From the NCBI GenBank assembly GCA_027718005.1, contig JALLOP010000027.1:1-14865 (forward strand): 14,865 nt of DNA. The letters run 5' to 3'. The stretch's first letter is position 1, and each line of letters starts with the position of its first letter. The DNA comes from Patescibacteria group bacterium AH-259-L07. Its GTDB lineage: Bacteria > Patescibacteriota > Patescibacteriia > UBA2591 > UBA6264. Below the pieces are notes generated by a model. That model worked only from the letters and a program-made list of their open reading frames with translations. It did no database searches and had not been told where the DNA came from. Shown here in pieces: positions 6,779-11,741 of this stretch. Made by a program: the position numbers and the translations under genes.

Positions 6779-6820
6779 CAGAGTTTTGTCAAGGACCAGA
6801 TTTTGTCATGATTTTGTCAT
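6779..6820. promoter_or_regulatory. TGTCA-repeat regulatory block, copy 1
   Basis: A 22-base stretch (6779-6800) recurs at 7608-7629 with one mismatch. It is followed by tandem GATTTTGTCAT units (6799-6809 and 6810-6820) just upstream of the -35 box at 6828. A minus-strand TTGACA is embedded at 6787-6792. The layout resembles tandem sites for a regulator placed directly upstream of a promoter. Confidence 0.5.
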
Positions 6821-6827
6821 GTAAGTA

Positions 6828-6856
6828 TTGACAAGCACCTTAATTTATGCTAAAAT
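6828..6856 (+). promoter_or_regulatory. Promoter of the 219 aa gene, copy 1
   Basis: TTGACA (6828-6833) and TAAAAT (6851-6856) are 17 bases apart, with an extended TGC just before the -10. The -10 context TTATGCTAAA is shared with the promoter of the paralog at 10752-10780. Confidence 0.8.
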
Positions 6857-6895
6857 TTAAGACAATAGATATTAACAATTCAATAGGAGGATTCA

Positions 6896-7555
6896 ATGAT
6901 GGGATTTTTATGGTGGCGTAAAAATCCAAGACCCAAAGTTCTTGAACCAGTTAAAGAGCCCCAGAAAGACATAGAGACGCTTATAGAAAAATACAGACTC
7001 GAGAAATTCTTATTAAATCCTGTAGCGCAGAAGTATATGGGTAATATCCCGGAAAGCGAGCTTAAGTATCTGAGGCGGATTGAAGAACAGATTATTGAAC
7101 TTTTGCCAGATAAATTTCAAAGAGATATTTTCACAATTCTTGCTCGGCATGGGTTTGATATTGTTGATTTTATTGAAAAGGATGATTGGCGTGAGGATTT
7201 ACAGAAATCATGTCGTGATATTTCCCATTTTCTTTACTATGGCGCTCCTTACCCAAAGGAGCCAGAATGGGAGCCGCTTCCTTTCCCTGGCAATGAGTTC
7301 TTTTTCTGGCTTTTGAAGCAAGCGAGATCGGAAAATATTTCAGATCGCACTGCGGAAATTTTTAAGACGTTTGTGGAGGCAGAGACGATACTTGATCATA
7401 GTTTTGATCAAGAGGAAAAGTCATGGATATTCGGTAGACTTATAGTAATATTTGCTGGTGAATGGGCAAAACAGTCAGCAGTACTGATCGATATCTTAAA
7501 TGAGTCAAAAGAAGGAGAGCTATTCGTACGTGAATTGCTCGGATTAAAAAAATAG
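6896..7555 (+). CDS. Unrecognised ~219 aa protein, paralog 1
   Basis: No known domain is recognised. The protein starts with a basic, Trp-rich segment (MGFLWWRKNPRPK), has no signal peptide or membrane segment, and is mostly helical and charged. Conserved with the paralog at 10835 are YRLEKF, AQKY-x-GNIPE, RRIEEQII/RKIEEQII, FDIVDF, DWREDL, CRDI-x-HFLYYG, the W/P-rich PYPKEPEWEPLPFPGNE with FFFWLLKQA (118-143), GEW near the end, and the terminal RELLGLKK. AGGAGG at 6885-6890 precedes two ATG codons; the second (6899) aligns with the start of the paralog and may be the true start, giving 218 aa. It has its own promoter and terminator. It faces a frameshifted gene on the other strand and precedes a mini zinc-ribbon gene. 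A cytoplasmic role is likely; the function is unknown. Confidence 0.9.
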   Translation: MMGFLWWRKNPRPKVLEPVKEPQKDIETLIEKYRLEKFLLNPVAQKYMGNIPESELKYLRRIEEQIIELLPDKFQRDIFTILARHGFDIVDFIEKDDWREDLQKSCRDISHFLYYGAPYPKEPEWEPLPFPGNEFFFWLLKQARSENISDRTAEIFKTFVEAETILDHSFDQEEKSWIFGRLIVIFAGEWAKQSAVLIDILNESKEGELFVRELLGLKK

Positions 7556-7557
7556 TG

Positions 7558-7589
7558 CCTCTATCTGTTATGGATAGAGGTATTATTTT
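7558..7589 (+). terminator. Terminator of paralog 1
   Basis: CCTCTATC and GATAGAGG form an 8 bp stem around a 7-base loop, followed by a T-rich tail. The paralog at 10835 ends in an almost identical terminator. Confidence 0.8.
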
Positions 7590-7607
7590 AAAGAGCTTGA
7601 ATCTCAT

Positions 7608-7707
7608 CAGAGTTTTGTCAAGGATCAGACTCTGTCAGACCAGATTCTGTCCTGTATGAAATTTTTAAAAAGCCTTGACAGATTCTGTCATGTAGATTCT
7701 GTCGTGT
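7608..7707. promoter_or_regulatory. TGTCA-repeat regulatory block, copy 2
   Basis: The 22-base stretch from copy 1 recurs at 7608-7629. After it come several CTGTCA/CTGTCC words, a TTGACA at 7675-7680, and two tandem GATTCTGTCRTGTA units (7681-7694 and 7695-7708) touching the -35 at 7709. This is the same architecture as the block before 6828, expanded. Confidence 0.5.
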
Positions 7708-7708
7708 A

Positions 7709-7742
7709 TTGACAAGTCTACAAGTGTTTAAAAATCTACTAT
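7709..7742 (+). promoter_or_regulatory. Probable promoter of mini zinc-ribbon gene A
   Basis: TTGACA at 7709-7714 is clear. The -10 is not: AAATCT lies at 17 bases and the better TACTAT (7737-7742) at 22 bases. Confidence 0.45.
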
Positions 7743-7786
7743 TCTAATAATGTTACCACAGAAGCAAAATAGAGGAGGAGAAAAAG

Positions 7787-7960
7787 ATGATGCCGGAAAA
7801 ATGTGAAAAGTGTGGCCGTCGTAACCTACGGATACACGGCGCTCGGGTAGTAAGAAAAGAAAAGTCTGACGGAGAACAAATTATGTGCGCATGCCCTTTC
7901 TGTGTACCTGAGCTAGAGAAGGAAGGGTGGAAGGAAGTTCCGGAACTAGGTGTATGGTAA
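7787..7960 (+). CDS. Mini zinc-ribbon protein A (57 aa)
   Basis: The reading frame has AGGAGG at 7773-7778, eight bases before the ATG. The product has CEKC at 6-9 and CACPFC at 34-39 (C36-x2-C39), a two-knuckle layout that should bind one zinc ion. It ends PELEKEGWKEV plus a short tail. The C6-x2-C9-G start, the second CxxC and the LEK-x-GW end are shared with the small genes at 8424 and 10512, so the three are paralogs. Such tiny zinc ribbons can bind nucleic acid or protein, but nothing here tells which. It lies downstream of the 219 aa paralog 1, with its own promoter region and its own terminator. Confidence 0.88.
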   Translation: MMPEKCEKCGRRNLRIHGARVVRKEKSDGEQIMCACPFCVPELEKEGWKEVPELGVW

Positions 7961-7982
7961 TCCGGTTTCTGGATTCAAATTA

Positions 7983-8008
7983 AAATCGGGAGCTGAGGCC
8001 CCCGATTT
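7983..8008 (+). terminator. ATCGGG-type terminator
   Basis: AAATCGGG (7983-7990) pairs with CCCGATTT (8001-8008). The right arm is repeated in tandem at 8010-8019 as CCCCGATTTG. The arm family matches 6330-6356 and 10724-10747. Confidence 0.65.
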
Positions 8009-8023
8009 GCCCCCGATTTGCTA

Positions 8024-8058
8024 TTGACAAATTATCAAAAATTTGTTATCTTTATAAT
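8024..8058 (+). promoter_or_regulatory. Promoter of the 91 aa / zinc-ribbon B operon
   Basis: TTGACA at 8024-8029 pairs at 17 bases with TATCTT (8047-8052), which carries an extended TGT. A perfect TATAAT at 8053-8058 is 23 bases away and might serve with another -35. Confidence 0.6.
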
Positions 8059-8107
8059 GTATTCTGGGAGTGCCAGAATAATACCATCAAAAACAAAGGA
8101 GGCAATA

Positions 8108-8383
8108 ATGTTGGACGAGAAGAAGCTTCAGGAACTCAGGAACAAACCATGGGATGAACTTATTGATGATGAATTAGTTGAGCAATTAAAGGAATTACCC
8201 CTTGCAGACGGGTTGATTTATACGAAGATGCGCGAATATTTTTTCAGCAAGTATGAAATGGTAGAGGCCAGTGTTATCATAATGCGGCTTGGTGATCTAG
8301 GGTCGAGGGATTGGATAGAGATTGGCGAGGTCCTTGGGCGTAAGCTACAACGTTTGAGTATTGTTTCTGACGAAGAAGTATAA
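8108..8383 (+). CDS. Unrecognised 91 aa helical protein
   Basis: The start at 8108 is chosen because AGGAGG (8097-8102) lies five bases upstream; an earlier in-frame ATG at 8018 would overlap the promoter. The protein is acidic and probably all helical (MLDEKKLQELRNKPWDEL at the start; many Glu, Leu and Asp), with no signal peptide, Cys residues or membrane segment. No family is recognised. The region around GDLGSRDWIEIGEVLGRKL (62-80) could be a helix-turn-helix-like pair, but this is weak. It is followed after 40 bases by mini zinc-ribbon gene B, with no terminator between, so the two form an operon. Confidence 0.85.
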   Translation: MLDEKKLQELRNKPWDELIDDELVEQLKELPLADGLIYTKMREYFFSKYEMVEASVIIMRLGDLGSRDWIEIGEVLGRKLQRLSIVSDEEV

Positions 8384-8423
8384 AAAGCCATGACAACCCC
8401 GCCAGAAAGATTAGGAGGAGAAA

Positions 8424-8549
8424 ATGTTTCCAGGAAAGTGTGAAGTATGTGGGGGTGAAACAGGCAGACATTATACATTAGAGAAGGATGGCAGAATACT
8501 CTTTGAAGTATGTCCATCTTGCGCGAAGAAATTAGAGAAAAAGGGCTAG
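8424..8549 (+). CDS. Mini zinc-ribbon protein B (41 aa)
   Basis: AGGAGG at 8413-8418 precedes the ATG by five bases. The 41 aa product is CEVC at 6-9 and CPSC at 30-33, separated by a short hydrophobic-charged strand region (HYTLEKDGRILFEV), and ends KKLEKKG. It is the most compact of the three paralogs: C6-x2-C9-x20-C30-x2-C33, the same spacing as copy C at 10512. It lacks the GW tail of the other two, because the stop comes right after the Gly. It shares an operon with the 91 aa gene. Confidence 0.85.
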   Translation: MFPGKCEVCGGETGRHYTLEKDGRILFEVCPSCAKKLEKKG

Positions 8550-8599
8550 AAAATAACTGCGGTCGGTATGCATTAACTTTCGGTTTCTACAAAAACAAG

Positions 8600-8630
8600 A
8601 AAGCGATCCGATAACTGTCGGACCGCTTTT
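8600..8630. terminator. Bidirectional terminator between convergent genes
   Basis: A 12 bp stem with one A-C mismatch (8600-8611 with 8618-8629), a 6-base loop and T-runs on both strands separates the zinc-ribbon B operon from the minus-strand thioredoxin-like gene. Confidence 0.85.
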
Positions 8631-8633
8631 CAT

Positions 8634-9356
8634 TTACTTTTTGGGCTCTATTTTGCATTCAGTATCAGTGCAGACAAGTGTGCCATTTCCTTTAAAGTTT
8701 TGGCCCATAGATATGAGAAGATTCATGTTATTCCAGAGCTCTTTGGTCGTTCCGCCGCAATCACTACTGACTCTTGCGCCGTTTGGCAGATAAGCAACAA
8801 GTTGCGGAATAAACTCTATCCCTTGTTCTTTCCTCAATGCTCTATCAGAAGAGTAAAAGAGTTTTGCCTTGGTAAAAAATCGTGAAAGACGCGCAAATGT
8901 TGGTTTAGTCATATGACACGGCATACACCAATTAGCAGAATAGAACACAATAAAAGGTCTGTCTGAATCAAATGGGAAGGTCATCCCATCGATTTCAGTA
9001 ATAGGCGAATTTTTCAAAAGCATTTTCCAGGATTTCTTAAGTGAGGTAATATTTTTTAATTCCTCGAGCTCATCTGTTGCTTCTATTCTGATGCGGATAA
9101 GTGATTTTAAAGCTTCAAGTTTTACTCCGAGAATAGACGCAGCTTTTTCAAGGTCTTTGTCATTTTTCCAATCTAGATCTTTTAGTTTTTTTGCTGTTTC
9201 TTTATCCTGACTACCATTTGCTAATGCTTGTGCAGTATCCTTATATTTTTCCGACCTTTTGCTGTAGCGCTTATATATTTCATCTATTTTTCGATAGAGC
9301 GTGTCGAGCGGATCATCAGCAAGTAGCTGTTTAAGGGTTTTGTATGTTTTTGCCAT
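8634..9356 (-). CDS. Cytosolic thioredoxin-fold protein with WCMPC site and long helical N-terminus
   Basis: Residues 1-120 are a charged, helical, Lys/Glu/Asp-rich extension with no signal peptide. Residues 121-215 form a thioredoxin-like domain: FIVFYSANWCMPCHMTKP (135-152) holds the W-C-x-P-C redox site (C144, C147), and the cis-proline follows in FIPQLVAYLPNGARV (182-196, Pro184). Extra Cys at 200, 229 and 234 could form another redox or metal pair. Proteins of this fold exchange dithiol and disulfide; here the partner is unknown, and the lack of an export signal points to a reductive role in the cytoplasm. SD AGGAGG (9362-9367 on the minus strand) stands five bases upstream. A near-identical 3' end fragment persists at 6360-6418, so a second copy was once present. 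Confidence 0.9.
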   Translation of the reverse strand: MAKTYKTLKQLLADDPLDTLYRKIDEIYKRYSKRSEKYKDTAQALANGSQDKETAKKLKDLDWKNDKDLEKAASILGVKLEALKSLIRIRIEATDELEELKNITSLKKSWKMLLKNSPITEIDGMTFPFDSDRPFIVFYSANWCMPCHMTKPTFARLSRFFTKAKLFYSSDRALRKEQGIEFIPQLVAYLPNGARVSSDCGGTTKELWNNMNLLISMGQNFKGNGTLVCTDTECKIEPKK

Positions 9357-9391
9357 GAAAGCCTCCTTTCTAATGAACGATTATCTTTTTA

Positions 9392-9419
9392 ATAGTAACA
9401 TATTGTTATAACATGTAAA
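9392..9419 (-). promoter_or_regulatory. Promoter of the thioredoxin-like gene with a palindrome in the spacer
   Basis: On the minus strand TTTACA (9414-9419) and TACTAT (9392-9397) are 16 bases apart. The spacer carries the perfect palindrome TGTTATAACA (9404-9413) against the -35, a position suited to a repressor operator. Confidence 0.6.
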
Positions 9420-9431
9420 TAGGGTTGTTAA

Positions 9432-9466
9432 TAAAAAAGCAAAAGGCAGGTGAAATGCCTGCCTTT
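9432..9466 (-). terminator. Terminator of the 186 aa gene
   Basis: On the minus strand AAAGGCAGG and CCTGCCTTT form a perfect 9 bp stem with a 7-base loop, followed by TGC and a run of six T. Confidence 0.88.
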
Positions 9467-9474
9467 GACAAGAG

Positions 9475-10035
9475 TTATTTTTCCTCCAGTTTTTCCAAAC
9501 TTTTGACCCAAAAGAGAAGAATGGGACTTGAGCGGTCATTTATGACTAGTCTGAGAATGCAATCTGATGGTGCCGCTCCTAATTCTATAGCTTCTGTGGA
9601 GCTTTCCGGTATTACGGCACAGAACGTATCTGTTATTTGAGCTCTGCAGATATTTTTCTTTTTTTGATTTGTCTTTATATGGCCAGTTACCTTTACAAAA
9701 GCAGCTATTCTGACTGCTCTGTCTTGTCTTACTTTCAACAGATCTTCTTCAGATCGCAGATGGTCGAGAAATCTTGACATATCAAAGACTTGGTAAGCCC
9801 AAAATTCTGGCACAACATCCATCTCATCCAATTCTTCACCAGTTGCATAATGTTTAGTGCCGTTTATCCAATAGAGACCACCAATTTCGTATTCTTTGTA
9901 TGAGCCGAACTCAATTTCTGCCCGAGCTTCTTCCCACTTGATATAGGATGAGCGGATGGCTACCCACATTTTCCCGCTATCTCTGAATGCCTCAAAGAAC
10001 CATCTCATCAGCTTATCAGTAGAGGGTCTTTTCAT
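9475..10035 (-). CDS. Unrecognised 186 aa protein
   Basis: The ATG at 10035 is chosen because AGGAGG (10042-10047 on the minus strand) lies six bases upstream. A TTG further upstream would lie in the structured leader and has no SD. The protein begins MKRPSTDKLMRWFFEAFRDS and has a Trp/Tyr-rich first half (GSYKEYEIGGLYWINGTKHY), then a mixed alpha/beta second half ending LLFWVKSLEKLEEK. It has Cys at 131, 140 and 161 and no signal peptide. I do not recognise the family. It has its own promoter, leader hairpins and terminator, and diverges from mini zinc-ribbon gene C. Confidence 0.85.
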   Translation of the reverse strand: MKRPSTDKLMRWFFEAFRDSGKMWVAIRSSYIKWEEARAEIEFGSYKEYEIGGLYWINGTKHYATGEELDEMDVVPEFWAYQVFDMSRFLDHLRSEEDLLKVRQDRAVRIAAFVKVTGHIKTNQKKKNICRAQITDTFCAVIPESSTEAIELGAAPSDCILRLVINDRSSPILLFWVKSLEKLEEK

Positions 10036-10071
10036 ATCATACCTCCTTTCGTACTGAAAGTTGATGCCACG

Positions 10072-10111
10072 CACTGTGACACGGTGTTGATAGCTGCCCA
10101 ATGCAACTATC
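10072..10111 (-). promoter_or_regulatory. Structured 5' leader of the 186 aa gene
   Basis: A 9 bp hairpin (10089-10097 with 10103-10111) should form at the very 5' end of the mRNA, since transcription is expected to begin near 10113. A second near-symmetric motif, CAC-TGTGACACG-GTG (10072-10086), follows. Either could stabilise the message or bind a regulator. Confidence 0.5.
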
Positions 10112-10119
10112 TGTTATAT

Positions 10120-10147
10120 AGTATACACTTTTTCAGATTTTTGTCAA
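10120..10147 (-). promoter_or_regulatory. Promoter of the 186 aa gene
   Basis: On the minus strand TTGACA (10142-10147) and TATACT (10120-10125) are separated by 16 bases. The -35 abuts the target duplication of the inserted 279 bp element. Confidence 0.75.
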
Positions 10148-10155
10148 GAGACTTG

Positions 10156-10434
10156 TGTTTGCACCCTTAGAATGTCACCCTTTAGTGCACAGCCCCAAGG
10201 TCTTAGTTTTCCACAGAAATATCAAGCGAATTTTTAAAATTTTTAAAAATAGACCTTATATCCGAGACCTTGGAACACGATTTTAGTCCTCTTCTGGCTT
10301 CTTCTAGAGCCCTAGAGGGCAATGTAAATGGTTTAGTAGCTATTCCCCTTTCTTAATTCTATCATAGTTGTTCTACCTATCAAGGTGATATTTTGCTGTG
10401 CAGTAAAAGGTGACATTATCGCTGTGCAACAACA
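10156..10434. mobile_element. 279 bp MITE-like element with TG...CA ends and an 8 bp target duplication
   Basis: GAGACTTG flanks both sides (10148-10155 and 10435-10442). The element begins TGTTTGCAC and ends GTGCAACAACA, and its terminal inverted repeats match well: 10172-10193 and 10395-10416 are reverse complements at 20 of 22 positions, and TGCAC-N7-ATGTCACC is shared at both ends. The right end also repeats the GGTGAYATT...GCTGTGCA word in tandem. A subterminal pair CCAAGGTCT/AGACCTTGG lies inside. There is no coding capacity, so it would need a transposase in trans. The TGT ends and the duplication length fit IS481-like or IS3-like elements, but the family is inference. Confidence 0.75.
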
Positions 10435-10442
10435 GAGACTTG

Positions 10443-10470
10443 TGGACAAAATTTTTAACGATGGTATACT
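10443..10470 (+). promoter_or_regulatory. Promoter of mini zinc-ribbon gene C
   Basis: TGGACA (10443-10448) and TATACT (10465-10470) are 16 bases apart. The -35 starts right after the right-hand target duplication of the 279 bp element. Confidence 0.6.
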
Positions 10471-10511
10471 ATAGTAGTCTCATACAAGACAAATTTAAAA
10501 AAGGAGGAAAC

Positions 10512-10652
10512 ATGACTGAGCCAAGGTGTAAATCATGCGGGAAAAAGCGCGAGAAGCTTTTTATTCTAGAAAGACGAGATGGACAACGAATCAATGCATG
10601 CTCATCCTGTACAATAGAGTTAACAGAAAAAGGATGGAAAATAGTTGTATGA
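10512..10652 (+). CDS. Mini zinc-ribbon protein C (46 aa)
   Basis: The ATG at 10512 follows AGGAGG (10502-10507); a longer frame from 10410 would run through the promoter and is rejected. The product has CKSC at 6-9 and CSSC at 30-33 and ends TEKGWKIVV. Cys spacing (C-x2-C-x20-C-x2-C) is identical to protein B at 8424, and the GW tail matches protein A at 7787. It probably binds one zinc ion. It diverges from the 186 aa gene and lies directly before the 219 aa paralog 2, which mirrors the pairing of protein A with paralog 1. Confidence 0.88.
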   Translation: MTEPRCKSCGKKREKLFILERRDGQRINACSSCTIELTEKGWKIVV

Positions 10653-10661
10653 ATGGTAGGA

Positions 10662-10719
10662 GAACATCGTTCCGACTCTATCGGAACAGGTTCGCGAGCG
10701 TTAGCGAGCGACTATGTTC
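10662..10719. repeat. Second three-way-junction palindromic element
   Basis: The outer stem is GAACAT/ATGTTC (10662-10667 with 10714-10719). Arm 1 pairs 10669-10675 with 10681-10687, and arm 2 pairs 10690-10695 with 10704-10709. Arm 1 contains TTCCGACTCTATCGGAA, which differs from the arm at 1222-1238 at only three of 17 positions. The overall layout matches the element at 1214-1261. Confidence 0.6.
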
Positions 10720-10723
10720 ATAG

Positions 10724-10747
10724 ATCGGGAGTCCAACTCCCGATTTT
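10724..10747 (+). terminator. ATCGGG-type terminator
   Basis: A perfect 9 bp stem (ATCGGGAGT/ACTCCCGAT) with a CCA loop is followed by TTTT. It ends the zinc-ribbon C unit. Confidence 0.85.
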
Positions 10748-10751
10748 GTAT

Positions 10752-10780
10752 TTGACAAAAGGCCAAATTTATGCTAAACT
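10752..10780 (+). promoter_or_regulatory. Promoter of the 219 aa gene, copy 2
   Basis: TTGACA (10752-10757) and TAAACT (10775-10780) are 17 bases apart with an extended TGC. The -10 context is nearly the same as that of copy 1. Unlike copy 1, no TGTCA repeat block precedes it. Confidence 0.8.
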
Positions 10781-10834
10781 ATTATTAAGAAGGCACAAAT
10801 AGATCGTAACAAATAATTCTAGGAGGATTCAATA

Positions 10835-11494
10835 GTGGGACTTTTATGGCGTAAGAAGAGAAAAGAAATCAAAACCCCATCACCAGAAGAAAAAGAACCG
10901 AAAAGTATGGAAGCACTAATTAAAGAATACAGATTGGAGAAATTTGTTCTGAGCTACACTGCTCAGAAATATCATGGCAATATTCCTGAACATGAGCTTA
11001 CATCCTTAAGAAAGATTGAAGAGCAGATTATCAACTTACTCCCTGACGATTTTCAAAGATCTGTTTTCAGAATATTGGCTCGCCACAAGTTTGATATTGT
11101 TGATTTTCTCAAAAAAGAGGATTGGCGAGAAGACCTGCGCACGACATGTCGTGATATTTGCCATTTCCTTTACTACGGCGTACCTTACCCAAAGGAGCCA
11201 GAATGGGAGCCGCTTCCTTTCCCTGGCAATGAGTTCTTTTTTTGGCTTTTGAAGCAAGCGAAAAAACATAAAGAGTCAGATGACGATATAGCAAATATTC
11301 TCAATGCATTTACACATACACAAGAAATTCTTGGCTGCCGATTTAGCAAAGAAGAAAGGTGTCGGATTGCCAATCCACTCCTCACGGTATTTATAGGAGA
11401 ATGGAGAAAGCAAACGTTGATACTCATAGATATACTGTATGAAGTCGAAGGAGGGGAATCATTTATTCGAGAACTACTCGGATTAAAAAAATAA
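10835..11494 (+). CDS. Unrecognised ~219 aa protein, paralog 2
   Basis: This paralog of the gene at 6896 shares over half of its residues by eye across the whole length. It begins MGLLWRKKRKEIK. GTG at 10835, eight bases after AGGAGG (10821-10826), is taken as start. The codon before it is ATA where copy 1 has ATG. The W/P-rich core (117-142) is identical in protein and almost identical in DNA (78 of 79 bases at 11183-11261), while flanking parts have diverged, particularly at 9-25 and 143-185. It is soluble and charged, with no signal peptide. Cys residues at 104 and 108 (CRDIC) occur here, but copy 1 has Ser in place of the second. Own promoter and a terminator matching copy 1. The function is unknown. 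Confidence 0.9.
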   Translation: MGLLWRKKRKEIKTPSPEEKEPKSMEALIKEYRLEKFVLSYTAQKYHGNIPEHELTSLRKIEEQIINLLPDDFQRSVFRILARHKFDIVDFLKKEDWREDLRTTCRDICHFLYYGVPYPKEPEWEPLPFPGNEFFFWLLKQAKKHKESDDDIANILNAFTHTQEILGCRFSKEERCRIANPLLTVFIGEWRKQTLILIDILYEVEGGESFIRELLGLKK

Positions 11495-11496
11495 TT

Positions 11497-11530
11497 CCTC
11501 TATCTGTCATGGATAGAGGTCTTATTTTTT
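11497..11530 (+). terminator. Terminator of paralog 2
   Basis: CCTCTATC and GATAGAGG form an 8 bp stem around TGTCATG, followed by TCTTATTTTTTT. The same stem ends paralog 1, so the duplication included the 3' end. Confidence 0.88.
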
Positions 11531-11571
11531 TATACATTATATGCTACAATAAAATAGACAAGATATGTATA

Positions 11572-11716
11572 ACCTTGAATTACGAAATAGACCCTCTATC
11601 GTCATTGCGAGCGACTGAAAGAAGCGAAGCAATCTCTTTCTAGGTTTGAGATTGCTTCGGATTTGCTTTGCAAATCCTCGCAATGACAGGAAAAAATGCA
11701 TTTCGTAATTCAAGGT
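11572..11716. repeat. 145 bp nested inverted-repeat element (GTCATTGCGAG type)
   Basis: Perfect 17 bp outer arms (11572-11588 with 11700-11716) enclose GTCATTGCGAG/CTCGCAATGAC (11601-11611 with 11677-11687), CGAAGCAATCTC/GAGATTGCTTCG (11625-11636 with 11648-11659) and an 8 bp hairpin (11659-11677). GTCATTGCGAG...GCAATCTC words are known from palindromic repeats dispersed through many bacterial genomes, so this is probably a non-autonomous mobile repeat. The stretch 11531-11571 before it shows nothing recognisable. Confidence 0.85.
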
Positions 11717-11717
11717 G

Positions 11718-11723
11718 TATAAT
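11718..11723 (+). promoter_or_regulatory. -10 box at the edge of the inverted-repeat element
   Basis: TATAAT starts two bases after the end of the element and 24 bases before the ATG at 11742. No matching -35 is seen. If used, the leader would be very short and SD-less. Confidence 0.4.
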
Positions 11724-11741
11724 TAATTTAAACTGTGTATT

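Noticed and set aside
8018..8383. Longer reading of the 91 aa gene
   Set aside because: The extra 30 codons cover the promoter (8024-8058) and the SD; the ATG at 8108 has a proper SD.
8108..8549. Toxin-antitoxin pair (91 aa gene plus zinc ribbon)
   Set aside because: The size and operon layout fit, but neither protein matches a known toxin or antitoxin, and paralogs of the ribbon occur with other partners.
10036..10101. N-terminal extension of the 186 aa protein from a TTG
   Set aside because: The extension falls on leader hairpins and the SD, and the TTG has no SD of its own.
10662..10719. tRNA or tRNA-like gene
   Set aside because: The cloverleaf-like fold lacks the T-loop GTTCRA with correct spacing, an acceptor stem of 7 bp and an anticodon arm.
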